From the NCBI GenBank assembly GCA_900550065.1, contig URQR01000053.1, positions 1-11,034 on the forward strand: 11,034 bases of DNA, written 5' to 3'. The translations under genes were made by a program, and so were the position numbers. The notes under the pieces were generated by a model. That model saw only the letters and a list, made by a program, of their open reading frames with translations. It did not search any database and was not told where the DNA came from. The stretch is from an uncultured Eubacteriales bacterium. Its GTDB lineage: Bacteria > Bacillota > Clostridia > UBA1381 > UMGS1253. This document shows positions 1 through 5,671 of the stretch, piece by piece; the stretch's first letter is position 1; the number at the start of each line of letters is the position of its first letter.

Positions 1-35
1 CCGCGGCAGTGGGGGCACAAATTCCATTTTGGTAG
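1..35 (+). pseudogene. lhr: End of upstream lhr reading frame, closed by in-frame TAG
   Basis: Read with codons starting at position 3, this gives AAVGAQIPFW followed by TAG at 33-35. The next codons in the same frame read GDWTGRG and run into the 93-2486 reading frame. Lhr-type helicases carry an IPFWxGD(x)nGR segment just after the helicase core, so the homology crosses the stop without a frameshift. The fragment is therefore the last visible part of the helicase-core half of the same gene, whose start lies off the window. Its status depends on whether TAG is a true nonsense mutation, an assembly error or a recoded codon. Confidence 0.7.
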
Positions 36-92
36 GGAGACTGGACAGGACGCGGAATACGGGCCGGGCTGTCCTTTGGGGCGACGCTGCGT

Positions 93-2486
93 ATGCTGTC
101 GGACGCTTACGCCGCCGGGACGCTCTTTGACGCGCTGCGCGGCTTAGGGCTCGACGAGGTTGCCGCACTTGACGCACAGGATTTTTTAAAGCGGCAATTG
201 CTATGTTCCGGCTGTCTGCCGGACGATAAAACGATTGTTGTGGAACGCTTCAGCGACGATACAGGGAACCATAAATTAATGATACATTCCGTTTTTGGGC
301 GAAGGGTCAACGCGCCGCTCGCAGTTTTAGCACAGGAGGCGGCCCACCGGCTCACAGGCATGGATATTGCTTGTTATGACGACGAATATGGGTTTTTGAT
401 GTTTCCGTTTGCGGAGCATCCGCTGCCGCAGCGGCTTTTGTACGAAATTCGTCCTGACAGCGCACGGCAAATATTGCAGTCACTGCTGCCCATGACGTCG
501 CTCTTTAGCCTGACCTTCCGCTACAACGCCGCGCACGCCCTCATGATGGGGGTGCGCAAAACGGGCCGTCAGCCCCTATGGGTCCAGCGGTTGCGCAGCG
601 CGAATATGCTCGACGCGCTCGTCGGCATGGAGCAGCATCCGCTCATCCGCGAAACAAAACGCGAGTGCCTCGAAGACTACTGGGACATCGCGGGCGTGGA
701 GTACGTGCTAAACGGTATCCAGTCCGGCGCAATTCGCGTGCGCGAGGTTGCGCTCGACGGGCCGTCGCCCATGTCACTGCAATTGCGCAGGCAGGCGGAA
801 AGCGTCCTTTTGTATGAGACGCACATCCCCACAAAGGCGGCCTCCGCCGCAGAAGACGCATTAAAGCAGGCGGAGCTGATTAAGCCCGGCGCGGAACAGC
901 TTGCAAAGGTTTCTGCGCGCAAGCGCCTGCCCGCGGACGAAAAACAGCTTCACTCGCTTTTGATGGCGGAAGGCGACCTTGTGGCGGGAGAATTGGACAT
1001 ACCGCTCGATTGGCTCGAACAATTATTACAGCAAGGGCGCGCCAACTACATCGAGCCGGGACTTTGGATTGCGGCCGAGCACGAGGCCGACTATACCGCC
1101 GCACTCACGGAGGACGATATACAAGCACGCCTGCGCATTGTGCGCCGTCTGCTCCGTTACCGCGGCGCGCAGACAAGCGGGCAAATTGCTGAGCGGTACG
1201 CTTGGAACAGTAAAACTGTCCAATCGCTTTTAGATGAACTAATTTTACAAGAAATAGTAGTGGAAAGCGACGAGCTGTACTACCATTCGGAGCTGTTTGA
1301 CCGCGCGCGGCGCGAAACCGTCAAGCACCGCCGAATGCAGATACGCACCCAGCCGCCCGAGCGGTATGCCGCCTTACTGACGAGCCGCCTCCGTACGCCT
1401 GCCCCACCTATGGAGCAGCTTGAGTACGCGCTCGGTCAGCTGCGTGGTCAGGCATATCCCGCCGCGCTATGGGAAAGTGTGCTTCTGCCCGCGCGTGTCG
1501 ACGGCTACCGCCCCGACCTGCTCGATACCTTACTCTCGCAGGGAAAGTGGTACTGGCAGCTCGCGCCGGGCGCGATGCTTTGTTTTCACTTATATGAACA
1601 AATAGACTATGACGCCGATATGACGCAGGTAATAGAAACGCTGGAGGGAAACGAACAGATTTTGTACGAAGCGCTTTTAAAGCGCGGCGCGAGCTTTATG
1701 CCCGCCCTTTCGGGTACGCTTGGCGGCGAGTCGCCCCACGAAACGCTGATGGAATTGTCCGTAAAAGGCCTTGTCCATGCGGACAGCTTTGCGCCTGTGC
1801 GGCATTTACTCAGCCGTGAAAAAATAAAGCGCGCACCCGTTAAGCAGCGGGTCCGCGCCCGTGTCACAACGATGCTATCCGGCCGTTGGGAGATTTCTCG
1901 TCCACAGCGGCCGCACACCGCCGAGCAGCTCTTGGAGCGCGCCTTTGACAGTGCGCTGCTGCTATGCCGTGAGACGGTGCAGGGAATACCGTGGAGCGCG
2001 GCATTGGAGCTTTTGCGCGTCTGGGAGTATACCGGACAGGCACGGCGCGGCTACTATATCGAGGGGCTTTCCGGCGCGCAGTTTATCCGGCAAAAGGATT
2101 TTTCTATGACAGTTGCCGCGCTCGAGCACCCGGATGACGCCATCGTATGGCTTTGTGCCGCCGACCCTGCACAGCAGTGGGGCAAAAGCATACCGCATAT
2201 GGAGGACAGGTCGTTTCTCAACGTGCCGGGTACGGCTGTCGCGCTGCGCGGAGGCGTTCCGGTCGCTGTTTTTGAACGGCAGGGACAGGTCCTGCGCGTA
2301 TTCGACGACACGCGCTTGCAGGAGGCGCTCGAAATTTTTGCAAGCGACTTTACAAGCCGCCGCCTGTTTCCTTCCCTGCCACGCGTGACCGTCAAGCAAT
2401 ATCCGGAGCAGAGCGCAGAGCAGCTCCGTTGTGCCGGATTTTCCAGACAGGCCGGTGACTTTACGCTCTACCGCCGTTTGGGTTAG
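93..2486 (+). CDS. lhr: Lhr-type large helicase, C-terminal portion (after an in-frame stop)
   Basis: This is the C-terminal portion of an Lhr (large helicase-related) superfamily 2 ATP-dependent DNA/RNA helicase, a cytoplasmic repair-associated enzyme. The RecA motor domains are not in the window. Visible Lhr hallmarks, numbered from the ATG at 93, are ERFSDDTGNHKLMIHSVFG with RRVN (51-73), the DEAD/H-associated segment FRYNAAHALMMGVRKTGRQP with LWVQRLRSANML (142-173), PGLWIAAE near 325, a winged-helix stretch at about 345-400, and the C-terminal block GRWEI...GYYIEGLSGAQFI (about 597-665) followed by CAADPAQQWG. In characterised Lhr proteins the C-terminal domain is built of winged helices and a beta-barrel, and a glycosylase activity has been reported for the E. 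coli CTD. The ATG at 93 is only the first Met after the TAG at 33-35 and has no good ribosome binding site (GGGG at 78-81, 11 nt away), so it is probably not a natural start. The gene ends in TAG and is followed by a terminator. Confidence 0.85.
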   Translation: MLSDAYAAGTLFDALRGLGLDEVAALDAQDFLKRQLLCSGCLPDDKTIVVERFSDDTGNHKLMIHSVFGRRVNAPLAVLAQEAAHRLTGMDIACYDDEYGFLMFPFAEHPLPQRLLYEIRPDSARQILQSLLPMTSLFSLTFRYNAAHALMMGVRKTGRQPLWVQRLRSANMLDALVGMEQHPLIRETKRECLEDYWDIAGVEYVLNGIQSGAIRVREVALDGPSPMSLQLRRQAESVLLYETHIPTKAASAAEDALKQAELIKPGAEQLAKVSARKRLPADEKQLHSLLMAEGDLVAGELDIPLDWLEQLLQQGRANYIEPGLWIAAEHEADYTAALTEDDIQARLRIVRRLLRYRGAQTSGQIAERYAWNSKTVQSLLDELILQEIVVESDELYYHSELFDRARRETVKHRRMQIRTQPPERYAALLTSRLRTPAPPMEQLEYALGQLRGQAYPAALWESVLLPARVDGYRPDLLDTLLSQGKWYWQLAPGAMLCFHLYEQIDYDADMTQVIETLEGNEQILYEALLKRGASFMPALSGTLGGESPHETLMELSVKGLVHADSFAPVRHLLSREKIKRAPVKQRVRARVTTMLSGRWEISRPQRPHTAEQLLERAFDSALLLCRETVQGIPWSAALELLRVWEYTGQARRGYYIEGLSGAQFIRQKDFSMTVAALEHPDDAIVWLCAADPAQQWGKSIPHMEDRSFLNVPGTAVALRGGVPVAVFERQGQVLRVFDDTRLQEALEIFASDFTSRRLFPSLPRVTVKQYPEQSAEQLRCAGFSRQAGDFTLYRRLG

Positions 2487-2499
2487 GCAATTTCACAAC

Positions 2500-2527
2500 A
2501 AAAAAACAGCCATTCGGCTGTTTTTTT
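2500..2527. terminator. Bidirectional terminator between lhr and the SLH gene
   Basis: A perfect 12-bp stem (2500-2511 with 2516-2527) closes an ATTC loop. The core is CAGCC/GGCTG, flanked by runs of A on the left and T on the right, so it gives a T tail on either strand. It lies 13 nt after the lhr stop and 6 nt beyond the stop of the minus-strand SLH gene, and so serves both convergent genes. Confidence 0.85.
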
Positions 2528-2533
2528 ATGTTT

Positions 2534-3529
2534 TTATAATTCAAGTGCAGAGAAGCTGGCGGCAATTTCCTGCGGCGCCGCTTTTGACATTACCAGCAAA
2601 ATCAGGTTGCCCCTGCTTTCCACAATTACATCCTCGCGCGAAACGCCGACGCAAATCCATTTTGCAGGGTTGACCTTTGCGCGGATTTCTTCTTTTATCG
2701 CTTCTACATCGCCGCCATCGCTCACACGGACGAGACAAACAGAGTGCGCTACTGGGCGCATAACCGCATCCGAGGCGAGCGCCTCATCAATCCCATTTAG
2801 ATTTTCCAGCCCTAAAAAGTATTGCGCGTTTTCATCTGTGATATCTGTATAGCTCGTTTCCGGCATAGAGGCGTCAACGCCTTCATATATCCGGTCCATA
2901 ATTCCTTTAAGAGAATCCCTTTCGTGTACAATGTCAAGGCCGTCAAGCATCATAACACATTCGGCGCGTGTAATCGGGGCGGATGGGCGAATTGTACCGT
3001 CTTCGTACCCTTTGATAATCCCTCTGTCTACAAAGCCGGCGACAGCCATCAGCGCATATTCGGATATTTCTCCATAGTCAGTAAATGTCTCAAGCGGCGA
3101 TGTGTCAAAACTCCTGACCCAGAACGCATTGCCCGCCATCGTCATCGCGTCCTCGCGGGTTATGTACTCGTCCGGATAAAAAAACTCTGATTCCGGAATC
3201 GCGCTTAAGGCTTGCAGCTTTGTCACGCTGTCGTAAAACCATGCACCTTCCTTTACGTCAGGGTACGGCTGTACTTCCTCTCCCGTATCGCCGCTTTTGC
3301 GAAGCACATTGGACAGCAGTGTCGCAAACTCCGCCCGCGTCATATTGCTGTCCGGCCGGAGCGTGCCATCCTCATATCCGTTTATTTTTCCTGCCTCGAA
3401 CCATTTTGTGACCGTCTCCTGTGCCCAGTGCCCGGCAATGTCTGATTCGGCACTTACCGAAAACGCAGAGCAAAGACAGGTAATTGACAAGACACCTGCC
3501 GCTGCAAGCATTTGGTATTTCTTTTTCAT
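2534..3529 (-). CDS. Secreted SLH-domain protein with DUF4358-like C-terminus
   Basis: An exported surface protein of 331 aa. The signal peptide is residues 1-27 (KKK, hydrophobic core, SVSA before ES). No lipobox is seen, so cleavage by signal peptidase I is expected. Three SLH repeats follow at about 29-75, 90-135 and 150-197. Repeats 1 and 3 are canonical, with GYEDGT(L/I)RP followed by (M/I)TRAE; repeat 2 is diverged (FYPDEYITRED). SLH triplets bind pyruvylated secondary wall polymers, so wall anchoring is inferred. Residues about 205-325 (IMDRIYEGV ... AHSVCLVRVSDGGDVEAIKE ... NPAKWICVGV ... GNLILLVMS) resemble DUF4358, a family of unknown function. The start is supported by GAGGAGA (3537-3543), 7 nt from ATG. 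The gene lies 79 bp downstream of the MerR-type regulator on the same strand with no terminator between, so it is probably in that operon. Confidence 0.85.
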   Translation of the reverse strand: MKKKYQMLAAAGVLSITCLCSAFSVSAESDIAGHWAQETVTKWFEAGKINGYEDGTLRPDSNMTRAEFATLLSNVLRKSGDTGEEVQPYPDVKEGAWFYDSVTKLQALSAIPESEFFYPDEYITREDAMTMAGNAFWVRSFDTSPLETFTDYGEISEYALMAVAGFVDRGIIKGYEDGTIRPSAPITRAECVMMLDGLDIVHERDSLKGIMDRIYEGVDASMPETSYTDITDENAQYFLGLENLNGIDEALASDAVMRPVAHSVCLVRVSDGGDVEAIKEEIRAKVNPAKWICVGVSREDVIVESRGNLILLVMSKAAPQEIAASFSALEL

Positions 3530-3608
3530 ACACCATTCTCCTCTTCCCGTTTTTTAATATAGACGCCCGAACATGGGAAAAGGTTCCGTCAGTTATATTA
3601 ACATAGCA

Positions 3609-5120
3609 TTACCGCACTTTTTTGACAGGCGATAACACACTCCATTGGTCGATTGGTTTCGGCAGCGGGTCCGGGTCGTCTTCAAAATTGAGCTCAATGT
3701 TCCAGCCGCATAATCCATAGTTGTTGTCATACCCCATTTTTTTGACTTGCTCGAGCATATGATACCCTTTGCCATAAACGCCCTTTGCAGCCAGCGTCGC
3801 CGGCAGCACACGGAAGGTCATCCCCTCCGGAACCGGCGTACCGAGCGGCGCAAGTACACCTACAATATAACTGTAGGTCTTGTCTTCCGGCGTATAGTTG
3901 CCTGACCAGCCCATCAACGCCCTTGAAACGACGCGGGGTAAGTTTTTTAAAACGTCCAATGTTCCGTCTGCTATGCACCTTTCCCACAAATCCACCGGCG
4001 TATGGTCGCCCAATACGCCGCCGCCACGAATTTCCTTTCCAATGAGCATCAGCTCCGGCATGTCAAACAGCTCAATTTCGTCAACGCCAGAAACCAATTC
4101 GCCAATCGGCTTAATCGTTAATGTGTCCATTTCCGCTTCCTCCTCTATTTCTTTTATTGGGAGCAGCAAATCGAGCTGGAGGCTCTCCGGCTCGCTGTTT
4201 CCCTTTTTTACATTGTAGACATAGCCAAGCCCTTCCTCTAAAAAACCAAACATATTAGCCGCGTCCCAATTACCGCGGTACGTATATTGTTTACTGTTCT
4301 CTACCCATATACGGAGCCACTCCCATTCGTGGAAATTCCCCATCTCAATCATATGGGCAGCATACAAGCCGCCTTCAAGCTGTTTTCGTTCCAAAGGAGC
4401 CGGTATATCAATATCACCCGGAACCGTGACCCACATTTCATACCCGTGTATATCGCCCGTTGAAGGCGAACTATTAATACTAAATCCATAACGGCGTAAA
4501 TCCGGTTTGATTCGGATTAGGTTATTGTCTATGACAAATGCATCAATTACTTCGCTGCAGCGCCGCTCCGGCTCGTCGCCGGCAGAGCGGTAAGCCGCAA
4601 CCACTGCCGGCGGAAGGTAGACAATTCTGACGTCCTTGAGCTTTGACAGCTCTTTATTAGCGGCCTCAATCTCTTCTAAAGCCGTTTTTTCCCGAAAGTT
4701 GATGTTACTGGCTGTGATTGCATTGACCATATCGAGCAGGCCTTGATCGTCCATAAGCTGTAGTTTAAAGTCCACATGCGCGTTTTCCCGCAGCCGTTCT
4801 ATAAAGGCGTTTAGTACCGTTCTAATCGTGGATAACGCAGAAATTTCCGCATTGATTTCCTTCAGACTGCGGTAAAAGGTATCTATTATTTCATAAGATT
4901 GGTCGCTTTCTAAAATTACTGCTATCTGTTTGAGCGGTATTCTCAGCTTTTTTAGCAGTATAATTTGCTGGAGGCGTACAATATTATCTTCGTCATAAGT
5001 GCGGTATGCGTAGTTTTCTTTCGCCGTGCTTTTAATAAGCCCAAGCTTCTCATAATATCTAAGTGTGCGGGTCGATACACGAAAGCTTTTTGACACGGCG
5101 CTTATTGTTTGTAATTCCAT
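3609..5120 (-). CDS. MerR-family regulator with two GyrI-like effector domains
   Basis: A cytoplasmic transcription regulator of 503 aa, much longer than the roughly 110-280 aa usual for MerR proteins. Residues 1-70 form the MerR winged helix: FRVSTRTLRYYEKLGLI, then the YRTYDEDNIVRLQQIILLKK wing and LRIPLKQIAVIL. Residues 75-165 are a predicted dimerisation helix, longer than usual. Residues about 168-325 (VVAAYRSAGDEPER ... GYEMWVTVPGD ... GGLYAAHMIEMG) and 352-480 (ELMLIGKEIRGGG ... YSYIVGVLAPLGTPVPEGM ... FRVLPATLAAKGVYGKGY) each look like GyrI-like/AraC-effector (SOUL-fold) small-molecule binding domains, as in BmrR, so the gene encodes a tandem pair. The ligand is unknown; hydrophobic or aromatic compounds are typical of the family. 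ATG is preceded by AAGGGGGT (5128-5135). The promoter is of the MerR-autoregulated type, and the likely target is the SLH gene downstream. Confidence 0.85.
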   Translation of the reverse strand: MELQTISAVSKSFRVSTRTLRYYEKLGLIKSTAKENYAYRTYDEDNIVRLQQIILLKKLRIPLKQIAVILESDQSYEIIDTFYRSLKEINAEISALSTIRTVLNAFIERLRENAHVDFKLQLMDDQGLLDMVNAITASNINFREKTALEEIEAANKELSKLKDVRIVYLPPAVVAAYRSAGDEPERRCSEVIDAFVIDNNLIRIKPDLRRYGFSINSSPSTGDIHGYEMWVTVPGDIDIPAPLERKQLEGGLYAAHMIEMGNFHEWEWLRIWVENSKQYTYRGNWDAANMFGFLEEGLGYVYNVKKGNSEPESLQLDLLLPIKEIEEEAEMDTLTIKPIGELVSGVDEIELFDMPELMLIGKEIRGGGVLGDHTPVDLWERCIADGTLDVLKNLPRVVSRALMGWSGNYTPEDKTYSYIVGVLAPLGTPVPEGMTFRVLPATLAAKGVYGKGYHMLEQVKKMGYDNNYGLCGWNIELNFEDDPDPLPKPIDQWSVLSPVKKVR

Positions 5121-5143
5121 TCGTCTAACCCCCTTTATGTTTT

Positions 5144-5174
5144 ATTATAAAGTATGACGCGACGTCAATGTCAA
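5144..5174 (-). promoter_or_regulatory. MerR-type promoter/operator with 19-bp spacer
   Basis: On the minus strand the -35 is TTGACA (5174-5169) and the -10 is TATAAT (5149-5144), both full consensus. The spacer is 19 bp instead of 17. Inside it lies a perfect dyad, TGACG-TCG-CGTCA, at 5167-5155. Elongated spacers with a central dyad are the hallmark of promoters that MerR proteins activate by twisting DNA, and the gene immediately downstream is a MerR protein. Transcription would start near 5137, leaving a leader of about 17 nt. The upstream DNA (5175-5200) is AT-rich and could act as an UP element. Confidence 0.8.
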
Positions 5175-5251
5175 GCGTTATTTTTTAACATATTATTTTT
5201 ATCGGCAAGTTTTGTCAGAATAGTCTGGCCCGATGAGTAATATAAATCAAT

Positions 5252-5295
5252 AAAAAAAACAGGGTTTCACCTCTATTTAGGACGAAACCCTGTTT
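5252..5295 (-). terminator. Terminator of the tRNA operon
   Basis: Read on the minus strand, the 12-bp stem AAACAGGGTTTC/GAAACCCTGTTT (5295-5284 with 5268-5257) is followed by a run of eight T (5259-5252). The 15-nt loop can add three more pairs (AGG 5279-5281 with CCT 5270-5272). It begins 11 nt beyond the tRNA-Thr CCA end. Confidence 0.9.
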
Positions 5296-5306
5296 ATATA
5301 AAAAAT

Positions 5307-5382
5307 TGGAGCTGTCTAGCGGATTCGAACCGCCGACCTCTTCCTTACCAAGGAAGTGCTCTGCCTACTGAGCTAAGACAGC
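5307..5382 (-). tRNA. tRNA-Thr(GGT)
   Basis: Minus strand, 76 nt with an encoded CCA. The acceptor arm GCTGTCT pairs with AGACAGC, the discriminator is T, and CCA lies at 5309-5307. The D-arm is TTAGCTCAGTAGGCAGAGC. The anticodon stem CTTCC/GGAAG closes the loop TTGGTAA, giving anticodon GGT (reads ACC/ACU, threonine). The T-arm contains GGTTCGAATCC. It is the second gene of a two-tRNA transcript, 17 nt after tRNA-Asp. Confidence 0.95.
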
Positions 5383-5399
5383 AAATGTGAAAAAATAAA

Positions 5400-5476
5400 T
5401 GGCGACCCGGAAGGGGCTCGAACCCTCGACCTCCAGCGTGACAGGCTGGCGTTCTAACCAACTGAACTACCGGGCC
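5400..5476 (-). tRNA. tRNA-Asp(GTC)
   Basis: Minus strand, 77 nt with an encoded CCA. The acceptor GGCCCGG pairs with CCGGGTC (one G-T wobble), with discriminator G and CCA at 5402-5400. The anticodon stem CCAGC/GCTGG closes the loop CTGTCAC, giving anticodon GTC (aspartate). The T-arm is GAGGGTTCGAGCCCCTT. It is the promoter-proximal gene of the tRNA pair. Confidence 0.95.
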
Positions 5477-5492
5477 ACAGACTTACCCTACT

Positions 5493-5521
5493 ATTATACA
5501 CACACAGCTACGTCGTGTCAA
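5493..5521 (-). promoter_or_regulatory. Consensus sigma-A promoter of the tRNA operon
   Basis: Minus strand: TTGACA (5521-5516), a 17-bp spacer, and TATAAT (5498-5493), perfect at all twelve positions. The -10 sits 16 nt upstream of the tRNA-Asp 5' end. It contrasts with the 19-bp spacer of the same two hexamers in front of the MerR gene about 350 bp away. Confidence 0.9.
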
Positions 5522-5597
5522 GCCTAAAGTGCACGCCAAAAAATAAAAAATTTTTGCGGCATTTGTATAAATATTCTAACCTTAACCACGAAATATA

Positions 5598-5626
5598 TTG
5601 ATTTTTTATGCTTTTTCATGTAAACT
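5598..5626 (+). promoter_or_regulatory. Possible promoter of the deacetylase operon
   Basis: TTGATT (5598-5603), a 17-bp spacer and TAAACT (5621-5626) lie in an AT-rich stretch 45 nt upstream of the ATG at 5672. The match to consensus is moderate, the -10 is poor, and other hexamer choices are possible. Confidence 0.35.
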
Positions 5627-5657
5627 ATAGCTATGCTAAAAGGCAGTTATTTTAAAC

Positions 5658-5663
5658 AGGAGG
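5658..5663 (+). promoter_or_regulatory. Ribosome binding site fixing the first deacetylase start
   Basis: AGGAGG ends 8 nt before the ATG at 5672. This rules out the upstream in-frame ATG at 5633, which would add 13 residues ahead of a typical KKGK-type signal peptide and would put this site inside the coding sequence. Confidence 0.85.
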
Positions 5664-5671
5664 TAGCGTAT

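Noticed and set aside
1962..2399. Long minus-strand open frames opposite lhr (145 and 113 codons)
   Set aside because: They are antisense to well-supported Lhr coding sequence, have no recognisable domains or ribosome binding sites, and are as expected from GC-rich coding DNA.
1..2486. Genome-wide reassignment of TAG to an amino acid
   Set aside because: lhr itself ends in TAG immediately before a strong terminator with no further homology after it, so TAG works as a stop here. The internal TAG needs a local explanation.
2822..3190. Plus-strand open frame of 122 codons opposite the SLH gene
   Set aside because: It mirrors the SLH coding frame, with no ribosome binding site and no family resemblance.
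3530..3608. Separate promoter or terminator between the MerR and SLH genes
   Set aside because: A TATATT hexamer exists on the minus strand but has no convincing -35, and the only hairpin (GGAA-CCTT-TTCC) is too small to terminate.
5499..5506. CA/TG microsatellite-like run
   Set aside because: Only about four units, lying within the 17-bp spacer of the tRNA promoter; too short to call a repeat.
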